From NCBI GenBank assembly GCA_900548695.1, contig URLC01000003.1, forward strand, positions 62,001-126,000: 64,000 bases of DNA, read 5' to 3'. Below, piece after piece: positions 26,296 to 36,300 of this stretch. The position numbers and the translations under genes were made by a program. Origin of the DNA: an uncultured Mycoplasmatota bacterium (GTDB lineage Bacteria > Bacillota_I > Bacilli_A > RF39 > UBA660). Each line of letters begins with the position of its first letter. The first letter of the stretch is position 1. A model generated the notes under the pieces. That model saw only the letters and a program-made list of their open reading frames with translations, did not search any database and was not told the origin of the DNA.

Positions 26296-27360
26296 TTATC
26301 CTTCCTTACTAAATAATATTTCTTTCATATTGGTTGGTTCTTGTTTTACTAATTCTTGATAGTTTTTAGGCTTATATTTCGTTATCATTAAATAGTCAAA
26401 TAAATTAGAATTATCAATACTATCTATCTTTGTAGCAACATCATTTATATAAGTAAAATCTTGATAGCAAACAAAATGATAACCCTCTTTTTTTTTGGCT
26501 TGGTTTTTCTTACTAGAAATTAATTCATTGTGAGTAATACCTAACATGACCGTTTCTTTTAAAATTTTATCATTTAAAAGCTCATAAAGTGATTCTATTT
26601 CTTTTGGTTCTTTCCAGATATTTTCTTCTATATTAACTATATAAGTACCAATTGATTTTTTAGTTATTATTTTTTCTAAAATCACTTGATTTAATATCAT
26701 TAATAATAATTTTTTCTTTTCAAAGTTTATTTTTTCTTCTTGATTTACGCGTTCAACTAAATTTCTTTTATAAATATCTAATTGTTTTAGTCCTTCGGTA
26801 AGTTCTACTTCACATAAATCTTTTCCATAATATTTTTCTTCTAGACTAAAGCTTTTGTTTGGTTCCAGTAGTAAAGTGATTGTTTTTTTTGTTTCCTGCC
26901 ACTCTTTTATTAAAAGATTTTTGGCACTTTCTCTGATTTCAACGGTTTGGGATAATAATTTTAATTCTTTAGTAATCGTTTGGTCTAATTCTTCTTCTAG
27001 TATAGTCATTTGATCAAGCTTGATGATTGATGCTGCTACCACTTTAGTCTCATTAATTATACGTTGTTTTCTTATGTATCCTTCATTGGTTTCAACGATT
27101 TCTTTTACTGATAGATCATCTAATAGTTCTAGTCTCATGCCTTCTTGTTCTATTTCAATTAACTCTTTCGTTATCTTTTCTACTTTATCCATTGTCTCTA
27201 ATTCATGATGATAAACTACTTCTACATAATTATTAAAATATTTTTTAAAACACTCTGTTATGAAGGGACGGTAATCGATATTTGAAAAAATTGCTAAGCC
27301 ATAAGTAGTTAGACGCTTCTTTTTATATTCTAAATATTTACTTATCAAATTGACTGACAT
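26296..27360 (-). CDS. Coiled-coil-rich protein of unknown function, first gene of the AAA+ operon
   Basis: 354 residues, soluble, mainly charged helices (for example, DKVEKITKELIEIEQEG and EEKINFEKKKLLLMILNQ), with no signal peptide and no recognised domain. It is followed two bases later by the membrane-anchored McrB-like ATPase and preceded by its own promoter, so it is probably a cytoplasmic component of the ATPase complex. Start supported by AAGGAGGGA. I cannot assign a biochemical activity. Confidence 0.6.
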   Translation of the reverse strand: MSVNLISKYLEYKKKRLTTYGLAIFSNIDYRPFITECFKKYFNNYVEVVYHHELETMDKVEKITKELIEIEQEGMRLELLDDLSVKEIVETNEGYIRKQRIINETKVVAASIIKLDQMTILEEELDQTITKELKLLSQTVEIRESAKNLLIKEWQETKKTITLLLEPNKSFSLEEKYYGKDLCEVELTEGLKQLDIYKRNLVERVNQEEKINFEKKKLLLMILNQVILEKIITKKSIGTYIVNIEENIWKEPKEIESLYELLNDKILKETVMLGITHNELISSKKNQAKKKEGYHFVCYQDFTYINDVATKIDSIDNSNLFDYLMITKYKPKNYQELVKQEPTNMKEILFSKEG

Positions 27361-27390
27361 ACTAATCCCTCCTTATTTTATGCTAGGTAA

Positions 27391-27418
27391 ATTATATCAT
27401 ATATTTTGAGGCTTTCAA
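27391..27418 (-). promoter_or_regulatory. Promoter of the AAA+/signal peptidase operon
   Basis: TTGAAA (27413-27418), a 16-base spacer, and TATAAT (27391-27396) precede the 354-residue gene. The -35 lies next to the stop codon of the previous surface-protein gene. Confidence 0.65.
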
Positions 27419-27421
27419 ATA

Positions 27422-28354
27422 CTATTGTGCAGTTTCTACCGTTACTGTTATAATTGGAGTTTCATTTATCACTGGATAAGTGTAGTCTTTTTCTGGAGAT
27501 TGTTTATAAAATAAAATTTTTTCACTAGAACTAGCATCCATTTTAAAGCTAAAACCACTTACATAATTAAAACCATTTATTTTTTCTATTTTTTCACTGT
27601 TGGATAATCTCCTTAAATAATTCTTGTTAGTCATATCTAAATGTAGTTCTTTCGGTGGAAAAGCAATCGTTACTTTGGCTGAAAAACACTTTTCTTTATC
27701 AGAATCACTTAACTTGCGATAGTCTTCACGAGAAACTTTATCACCTACTTGATAAGATCCAAAGGCTTTTTCGACTTTATAATAAGTTACTGAATTGGTT
27801 AAATTTAAGTTTAATAATTTTTCATTTTTACCATCTTCAATGTTGTAGCTGAAATTACTTTTTTCGATTCCTATCGTGTATGTTGCTGATAATTCTTTTA
27901 CATAAGGAGAAGTTGATATTGCCTTCGTATTGATTGTTATTTCATCTCCTTCATGAAATTTTTGCTTTGGAATAATTGTGATTTGATAACTATCTGTTTT
28001 TGATGTTTTATAGATTACTCCATCTGTTTTACTTAATTGGCATTCTACTGTATTGGGACAATTTATCTCTGTTTTATATTTGATGTCCATATTCGTCGAT
28101 TTTAACGAGTTTTTCTTACTAGTTACATCAATTGTTAAAGTGTAGTTATTAACACCATCCCAGTTATTTATTTTATATTGTTTATTATTCATGTCTAAAA
28201 CCGTACTATAAAAGTAAAATTCTTTACTTTCTAAAATATGATTATGTACAGTATTGTAAATATATCTTGCAAAAGTTGTTCCAAAAAGTAATAGTAAAAT
28301 AGCAATAATCAAAATGGTAATACTAATTTTTTTATGTTCTCTGATAAAGTCCAT
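27422..28354 (-). CDS. Large exported surface protein, TasA-cluster type
   Basis: 310 residues: short basic start, hydrophobic helix (ISITILIIAILLLLFGTTFA), then RYIYNTVHNHILESKEFYF, the SipW-substrate-like mature start. The body alternates short strands and Asn/Lys-rich loops, with two close cysteines (NCPNTVEC) and a third further on. No known domain. It is in a run of three surface-protein genes (27422, 28364, 28996) with 9-11 base gaps, probably one transcript. Confidence 0.6.
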   Translation of the reverse strand: MDFIREHKKISITILIIAILLLLFGTTFARYIYNTVHNHILESKEFYFYSTVLDMNNKQYKINNWDGVNNYTLTIDVTSKKNSLKSTNMDIKYKTEINCPNTVECQLSKTDGVIYKTSKTDSYQITIIPKQKFHEGDEITINTKAISTSPYVKELSATYTIGIEKSNFSYNIEDGKNEKLLNLNLTNSVTYYKVEKAFGSYQVGDKVSREDYRKLSDSDKEKCFSAKVTIAFPPKELHLDMTNKNYLRRLSNSEKIEKINGFNYVSGFSFKMDASSSEKILFYKQSPEKDYTYPVINETPIITVTVETAQ

Positions 28355-28363
28355 ATCGCACCT

Positions 28364-28984
28364 CTATTCTATTACTTGGTATGAATTTAATTTTATCTCA
28401 ATATTTTCTGGTACATCGGCATATTCTATGGTATTTTTTAATTCTTCTTTAAAATATATTACTAATGTATATATATCCGTTTTATCTTCTGTATATTTAA
28501 ACAAATATTTATCTTTACTTGTATAGGTATTATACCAAGCCCCATCTTTGTCCTGAACAGATTTCATTTCCTCTAACAAATTAGTAGCATTAGGATTGTC
28601 ATAGTTTTCATTTCTGTATAATTCATAGACTAATGGTAAATTAGTAGTAGTGCTTATTCCTAACTGATATTCAACATCAACATCACTATGTTTATTACCA
28701 TCGAAGTTAGATATACTAAACTTATATATGTATGGTTTTGATGAAGGTTCTATTTTATTTAAATCAATATTAAATTTTAAGCCATCTTCTTTTAAAATAT
28801 ACAATGCTTTATCAATATTAGCATTTAATTTAGCACTTGATTGATAAGCTGCATAGGCTAATTGAAATAGTTTTAAAGATACAAAAAGAGTCAAAAACAT
28901 TACTAATACAACAATTAGAAACCGCTTTTTTTCTTCAAAATAGGAAATCTTTATTTTTTTTAATTTCCAATCTTTTGTAGTCAT
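28364..28984 (-). CDS. Exported surface protein, TasA-cluster type
   Basis: 206 residues. A 20-residue basic tail precedes a hydrophobic helix (FLIVVLVMFLTLFVSLKLFQ), then LAYAAYQSSAKLNANIDKAL, an A-x-A-type cleavage region followed by a camelysin-like start. The rest is strand-rich (PYIYKFSISNFDG, VDVEYQLGIST) and may form a beta sandwich. No known domain. Part of the 29571-27422 run of surface genes. Confidence 0.6.
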   Translation of the reverse strand: MTTKDWKLKKIKISYFEEKKRFLIVVLVMFLTLFVSLKLFQLAYAAYQSSAKLNANIDKALYILKEDGLKFNIDLNKIEPSSKPYIYKFSISNFDGNKHSDVDVEYQLGISTTTNLPLVYELYRNENYDNPNATNLLEEMKSVQDKDGAWYNTYTSKDKYLFKYTEDKTDIYTLVIYFKEELKNTIEYADVPENIEIKLNSYQVIE

Positions 28985-28995
28985 GCTTTCCCTCC

Positions 28996-29571
28996 TTATT
29001 TTTTTTGCAATGCACTAAAATTTATTTCAATAAAATCATCTTTTGTGGGCTCTTCTCCAGGATCAACCACGGTATCTTGACCATTATCTTCCCATTTAGC
29101 AAATATTTTTATGATATCCTTTTTTTCATTTTCAATGTCACTTAGTAGCATGGTTCCTTTATATTTATTAGCATCTTTTGTTAATGGATGCAAACTACTT
29201 TCCACTTTTGTAACTGTTAAAATCTTACTTTCGTCTACTGTTTTGTCAATAATTTCTAGTTCATAATCAAACGATACATTGGTTGTCGTTGGATCAATTG
29301 TGATGGTTATTACTCCGGAGGTACCAGGTGATGCTGCTCCTTCTCTTGTGTGATCCGTTTCCCATTCTATTGTATCAATATCGATTCCTTCTTCATTTGC
29401 TCCATTGATGAGAGTATCATTGATTTTTATATTCCAATCAGCAATTTCACTTTTCACTTCACTACCTACTTCTGATTCATAAGAGGTGTAAGTACTATTG
29501 GACTCTAAATATAAAAAACAAACCAAAAGAATTATGCTTAAACCAATTATTTTTCCTTTATTCATATACAT
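28996..29571 (-). CDS. TasA/camelysin-like exported protein, paralogue of the plus-strand gene
   Basis: 191 residues: helix IIGLSIILLVCFLYL, then SYESEVGSEVKSEIADWNIKIN, the camelysin-like mature start. Shared with the 21650 product are A-D/N-W-N-I-K, S/A-PG-x-x-G-x-x-TITID, and FAKWED near the end, with similar length. It is probably a fibre subunit or a minor component. First gene of the 29571-27422 run; a TATAAT-type box lies just upstream. Start supported by AAGGGTAAGAG. Confidence 0.7.
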   Translation of the reverse strand: MYMNKGKIIGLSIILLVCFLYLESNSTYTSYESEVGSEVKSEIADWNIKINDTLINGANEEGIDIDTIEWETDHTREGAASPGTSGVITITIDPTTTNVSFDYELEIIDKTVDESKILTVTKVESSLHPLTKDANKYKGTMLLSDIENEKKDIIKIFAKWEDNGQDTVVDPGEEPTKDDFIEINFSALQKK

Positions 29572-29619
29572 CTCTTACCCTTCTAATAGTATTATAACAC
29601 ATTTAACTTTACCCACAAA

Positions 29620-29645
29620 AAGAAAAAGATTAATTGCTTAATCTT
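29620..29645 (-). terminator. Terminator of the 29645 gene
   Basis: AAGATTA / TAATCTT with a six-base loop and a T-rich tail (TTTCTTTTT) on the minus strand directly after the stop. Confidence 0.75.
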
Positions 29646-30247
29646 TATAATAATTCTATTTCTTGTTCTCTTTTTTTGTTAGTTGACTTTTTATGTTGTT
29701 TTTTTTCTTCTTCCACAATGTCTTCATCACCATATTTAATTACTATAATTAAGGCATATACTTGATACATAAATATTAATAAAATTGGTAAAATTACTAG
29801 TAGCAAAAAGCCAATTTTAGACTCTAGTATATCTAATATGCTACCAATATTTTCATAAACTGTTGAATATTTACCAAGAACTCTGTTCGTCGCAATAGTA
29901 GATCCTTTAAGATCATCTAATTTATATAAAGAAACATTTCCATCTGATGTAACTATTTCTTTAATGTGGGCAGTTTTAATCACATACTCATTATTGGCTG
30001 TTGAGTAATAGTAGATTTTATCTCCTACTTTCATATCTAGATTAGTTTCCTTCACTAATAATAAATCACCTTTTTTAGTTTCTGGTAAATATGTTTGTAA
30101 TTCTTTATTAATTGTGATTAAGGTCATATCACCAATTTGGGTAAACCCGTATTTATTTTTACATAGTAGACATGCTGTAATACAAATTACATAAACTATT
30201 ATAATTATTTGTACTAGTCCCCATAAACCTCTTAAAAATCTTTTCAT
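29645..30247 (-). CDS. Second degenerate S26 signal peptidase paralogue
   Basis: 200 residues with an N-terminal helix, a beta domain and a C-terminal hydrophobic segment (LLLVILPILLIFMYQV) as in SipW-type enzymes. The nucleophile region reads ELQTYLPETKKGDLLLV: aligning on the Pro, Ser is replaced by Thr52. The His block reads KTAHIKEI rather than VTHRI, with His94 shifted by one. Activity is doubtful, though a Thr nucleophile cannot be excluded. It precedes the subunit genes and follows the giant beta-helix gene. Similar in length and defects to the 17499 protein. Confidence 0.6.
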   Translation of the reverse strand: MKRFLRGLWGLVQIIIIVYVICITACLLCKNKYGFTQIGDMTLITINKELQTYLPETKKGDLLLVKETNLDMKVGDKIYYYSTANNEYVIKTAHIKEIVTSDGNVSLYKLDDLKGSTIATNRVLGKYSTVYENIGSILDILESKIGFLLLVILPILLIFMYQVYALIIVIKYGDEDIVEEEKKQHKKSTNKKREQEIELL

Positions 30248-30311
30248 ATGTACACCTACTTCTATCTTCTACTTTATATTAGAGTACCATAGTTTTTTTT
30301 ATTTTTCAATC

Positions 30312-30336
30312 AAAAAAAGAGCAATTATGCTCTTCA
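30312..30336 (-). terminator. Terminator after the giant repeat gene
   Basis: AGAGCA / TGCTCT hairpin followed by seven T's on the minus strand, 4 bases after the stop at 30340. Confidence 0.85.
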
Positions 30337-30339
30337 TTT

Positions 30340-33300
30340 TTAATAAGAAATTGGTTTTTTTACTATAAAATATTCATAATCATCATCAATTAGTTGATTA
30401 TTATCGTATAGTTTAAATTTCACTTTATAAGTTCCACTTAAAAGGGCTTCATTATAGTTTAGCTCAATAGTTGTTTTTTCTAAGACTGTTTCACTAATCA
30501 TCATTTCGTACTCACTACCTGCTTTTAAGCCTATGCTTTCTGGTGTTTTTAAATTATTTGAGAAGATATTTTCTAAAGGTATTTCTATATAACTAAGACT
30601 GTCTTTGTTATCAATATTTCTTTTGTATAATGAAATACGAATATTGGGTTTTGTTAAAGTTTCTAAAGCTGTAATTTTAAATATACTGCTATTAGTTTCT
30701 TTTTCATTCATTAGAGTATCTCCATTAATAATTTTCATTTCATCTTCAGTTGTTGCATTAATAGCATTATCGGCTGGTACGACTGTTACGTTCACTTCTT
30801 TTTCGGTATAACCTAAATCATCTGAATTATGAAGTCCATCAGAAGATGCAAATAAAGTAAATACCATTTTATAATTTCCTGGCGGTAAATTACTATCTGT
30901 TAAAAAATACAAATTTTTCTTTAAATTGGAAACCTTACCGGCCAGTTTAACTCTAAATACTCCTTCACTATCAGCAAAATAATCTTTATTGTCCATATGA
31001 ACGGATGTACCTGTTAATAAACTGGAGCTGACCTTGTTTCCTGTTTGATCGTATAAAGTTATGTTTAAACCCATATTCGTGGATTCATAGTTAGTATTAA
31101 TAATAGATTCACGATTCGCAGTCTGATCATAGGTTACGGATGTTTCATATTCTATGTTTCTCTTAGTACCAGAATAGATATAGTTACTATCAAGTGTTAC
31201 GTTTTGATTTAAAACGATGTTACTACTTTCATACAAATTATAATACATCAAATTTTGTCTGATTCCTAGAACGGTAACTAGTGATCTATCCTCTTCATTA
31301 CGAAGCTCAAAGCGCATGTATTTATTTAAGTGGTCACCAGTTGTTGTTGTTTCTTTAAAGTCGAAAATAAAGATAAATTCTTCTATCGTTCGCTTCTTTT
31401 CTTCATCATAATATGTTTTATTAGCAACTTTATCATCGTAGGTATTATCAGAACTTGTACTACCCATTTTTATAAAGTTATTTAGCTTATAAGTTACTTC
31501 ATTCTCTTGTTCTAGTTGTTTTAAGGCATCGTTATAGTCTTTCTCAGTAATCGTATAATAATAATATTCTGGTATTCCGGTTTGGGCTCCATAGTCTAAC
31601 ATTGTAATTTGTGTTCCTACTGGTAGAGCGTAATCGGTTACTAAAGCATGATAATTAGAATTATTTCGACCATAAAAATCTTCAAAGGTATCACTTTCAG
31701 CAAATAGATCATAATAAGCGGTAAATTGACTTTGGTTGGTGATATTGACGGTTGTTGCTGCTGGCATTTCATATTTCTTGTCATAAGTAATACTAGCATC
31801 ATATGAATTACCATCATCATAGTTTTTAGCTATTAAATCAATGGTTATCGTGATTAGTTGAACATCATATTCAATTTCATTAATTGGCGTTTTTGCTTGC
31901 AGTGTTACTACGACCGTACCTAGTTCCTGATTTAATGTAATGTTTTTTGCGTGATATAGATAAAACATTAAAGACGGAGCTAGAGCTTGACTGTCAGTTT
32001 TATAAGTCGTATCTCCTGTATAGCTACCATTTTTATCACTTAATAGTTTCGTGGTTCCATAAGATGTCCACTCACTAGTTTCTGTTTTCATAGAAAGTCC
32101 CAAGACACTATTGGCATCTTCTTCTGTATCTCCTACTTTTGGAACTTCGTTAGAGTCAATTAATTCAACTCCAGATGTTAACCCTTCTGAGTTAAAGCCA
32201 ATAACATCAAAGATAGTATCTCCATTAGAAAACTCTCTCATTGATAGTTCATACGTACCAAGAGATGAATATTTTGATGCGGTCATAGCAAAAGAATAGT
32301 TTATAGCATTTAGACCTATTGACCACATATAGTAGTTAGAATCTGGTGGTGTTGGTTCGATATATGATGTTGATATTTCAGTGTAAGCATCATCTATAAA
32401 GTTACTATAGAATCCATCGACTGTAATATCATGATTTAGGCTATGTAGACCCAAAACATAAGATCCTCCAATGATAATATCACCAGCATCTCCTGGATCT
32501 CCATAATTTACAGAATCTTCATATAATCCATATTGGAAAGAACCATTGGAGAAACTATTATACATTCCAAAGAAAGTCATACCAGTTATTTCTCCATAAG
32601 CGGTTGCTGATTCATTCGTTGTAACATTTAAATTTTGATTTGCTAGCATATATAATCTATTATCGACATTTTTAGTTACTGTTTTTGTATCATCATCAAT
32701 AATTACAGCTGCTTTTTCTTCTTTACCATTTATATCTACTGTACTTTTTATACTTTTTAATAAATTAGCATTTTTTTGGAGTAATAGCATTGTATTGTTT
32801 TTGATATTTAATTCGTCAATACGATTTAATGAATATTTAATATCTGAATATTCATTTGTTCTATCCGTTGTTCCTTTTAATTCCATCGTCGTGTTATCTA
32901 AAACTACATTATTAGCTCTTTGAATAGAAATATTTTTACTTGGATTTTTTCTAGTTCCCAAGTTTCCAATGTAAATATTACTTGTTCCACTGGAAGATGA
33001 GGCATTTCCTGAACCAAAGATAGATCCTGATATTTCAAAGGCATGACCATTATTTAAATAATTTTTACCATCTATATCAATATCTATTGCTCCTGTTACA
33101 GAAATGAAGGAATAATCATAATTTTCGTCTCCTTCAGCATTGGCTTCTCCTCCACCAAAGACAGTTCCACCAATCGTGATAGATTCTTCTTGGAGACCTT
33201 TTTTATCGATGGCATTGGTACCTATGTTAGTATCTGTTTTTCCAAATACAACCGAGGTATTGGCTCCTCCATAAACATTACCATAAATCTTAGCACCAGC

Positions 33301-36300
33301 TAGATTTACCGTAGCGTAAGAGTTGTTAGCCGATTCTGTTCCCGTTGCAGCAGCATTTCCACTTCCAAACAAACATCCACTGTGAGGAGCTTTAGACTCT
33401 TCTGTACCTATCACTGTTTTTCCTTCTACAGTAATTGTTGTATTTTTATGAACAATGGCTGTTGCTCCATTCCCACCTGCATAAACGCTTCCTAGAACGT
33501 TTGTTGATGTTAATAAGACATCTGTATTTCCAGCTACTTCGCCTTCATTTCCACCTCCATAAATATTGGTATTTACAGTTGTATTTGCTACTGTTACTTT
33601 AGTATTACCACTTATTTTAGCTTTATTTCCTCCACCAAAAATATTAGTTACTGTTGAGTTAGTGATATTTACTAATGATTCATTTACTTCGGCTTCATTT
33701 CCACCTCCATAAATAGTACCAATGGTTCCACTACCAATATCTACATTTGTATGAGAAGTAATACCACCCATATTATTCCCACCAAAAATATTATCAATTG
33801 TTAGAGTGTTGGATTCACTTTTACCAATCTCTAAATTTGATGTGGTAATATTTCCAGATTGATTGGAACCTCCATAGATATTACCGATAGTTCCATTATT
33901 AATGTTTAGATTTGATGTATTTAGTCCTGCTTCATTTCCGCCACCAAAGATATTAGTAATTTGACCATTATTTACTGTAATGTTAGAGAATGTTGAACTA
34001 GCTTTATTTCCTCCACCGTAAACGCTACCAATGGTTCCATTATTTATAGTCATGGTGGTAGTAGACGTTGTTCCTCCTTGGTTATTTCCACCGTAAAAAT
34101 TAGTAATTGTTCCAGAATTTATAGTTGTAGTTGTGGTATTTACAGTTCCACTTATATTAGAGCCACCAAAATAGTTGGCAATTTTCGTATCAGAAATACT
34201 CGCTTTGGTTGTAGTGGCACTAGCTTCTTCGCCACCACCATAAACATTATTAATAGTTGCATTGCCTAAAGTTATATTCGTATCCGTTGTATCTGCTTTG
34301 CTTCCTCCACCGTAAACATCGCCAGTTATCGTTCCACCGGTAATAGAAAGATTAGTAGTCGCCGTTTTTCCACCAATATTATTACCACCATAGACATTGA
34401 TAGCGGTTCCATTAGTTACTGTGACGTTTGCGATTTCGACTGTTCCTTTTTCATTTGAACCACCATATAATTTATTTACATTAGCACCTTGTAATAATAT
34501 ATTGGTTCTCGTTTGCCCTGTTTGATTTCCGCCACCAAAGGCATTCCCAATGGTTCCAGAGTTTAAGTAAACAGTATCTGTACCACTCGGGCTACCTGAT
34601 AGATTATTTCCGCCAAAGACATTGGCTATATTTCCACCATTTATGTTTGTCGTAACATTTCCATAAACTTTTGGAGTATAGGTACTACTTCCTTTTCCAC
34701 CACCATAAACGGCATTTTTAACAATTCCTTGATTTACAGTTACTTCTGTAGTTTTATTGTTAGCATTTCCAGTATTGCTAGTTCCGTTTACAGTTCCATA
34801 GGCACTGCCACCATAGACAGAGCCAGTGATGGTTGGTCCTATCTCTTTGGTACCAATTGTTACATTTACGTCATCTCTTACAAAGGTTCCGCTATTAGAA
34901 CTACTTTGATAACCACCTTCGCCACCGCCATAAACGTCAGTATTGATAGTTCCATTTTGAACATTGATATTGGTGCTTCCATAAACAATACCTTCTTGGC
35001 GGGATCCACCGTAGATAGAACCTTCGACTGTTCCACCAGTCATGTTGATATTAATGGTAGCATCTATATTTGAAGTTCCTGAACCATTGTTATTTCCTCC
35101 ACCGTAGACAGATCCTTTGATTGTTCCGCCTAATATCTTAATATCAGATTGTGTTGTTCTACTGGTACCAACATATCCGTAATTTCCACCACCATATACA
35201 TTACGATTTACTGTAGCATTAGCATCAACAATTACAGTAGAACCAGAAGCTGAACCAATACTTGTGTAATTACTTTTACCATTTCCGATACCAAAGATAG
35301 ATCCAGCTTCTGCTCCCCAGGTAGTCCTATCATTAGATACATAATCTGGCTTTCCAATAACAGCATGACCTCCAACGTAGATGAACCCTTCACCAGAGAG
35401 TACTCCGTCACCATTTCTACCTTCATAACCATTACTACCACCGAAAACACTATAGTTTACCGTTCCTCCAGTTACACCAATAATTCTATTACCGTAAGTT
35501 TCAGAAGTTCCTGCTCCACCAAAGATGAAATCAGCTTCGCCACCTTTCATATAAGTATAGGTTTCATTATTTTGACTCCTACTACTTGCAGTTAATGGTC
35601 CACCGTTGACATTATATATCCAGCCACCTTCAATGATAGCTCGTTTTGTGGCATAATGGGTTCCATAAGCACGTCCTCCAACATACAAACCAGTACTAAC
35701 ATCATCTTTGGAGGTACCAAATTCACCACTTTTGACTGTCAGATCAATGGCTAAAGCATCAGGTTCTGAAGAGGTACGAATATTTCCTCCCCAACTACCA
35801 ACAGCACTAAAATATACTTCTAAATTTGAATTGTTTTTGGTTACTCGGTCATAGTCATTTCCATAAACTGATTGGGCTTTAATATAGTCATTTCTACTAC
35901 TTGTTGTTGCTCCATTAACAATTCCAGTAGTATTGTAAATGCCTGATTCAATTATCAATTTATATTTTGTAATATTATCGCTACTACCAGTAGAATTATT
36001 ATTACCTCCAATGACAGAGCTTGCTACTACATAATTATTTCCTCTTGATTTTATACCACGTCCCAGTTTTAAATTATGCCAATTACCATAAATATAGTTA
36101 GTAGAACTGGCACTACTTGTTGGATTACTGGTTGAGTATCTAGTAGTTGAATAGATAGTTAAGTATTCCACTCTAGTATCAGCTTGGGCAGAAATTTCAT
36201 TTCTGTTAATGTAGTACATATTATCAGAATAATCTTTATCGTTATAAATGCCTGTTAAAGTGAATGGTTTATCGCTATTCCAAGTAGATTCTGTATCAGT

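Noticed and set aside
23604..27360. McrBC-type restriction system
   Set aside because: The AAA+ protein has a membrane helix, no nuclease is seen, no DNA methylase is nearby, and the operon includes a signal peptidase and an exported protein.
34078..35595. Several plus-strand ORFs opposite the giant beta-helix gene
   Set aside because: Repeat-driven shadows rich in Ser/Thr/Ile with no start signals.
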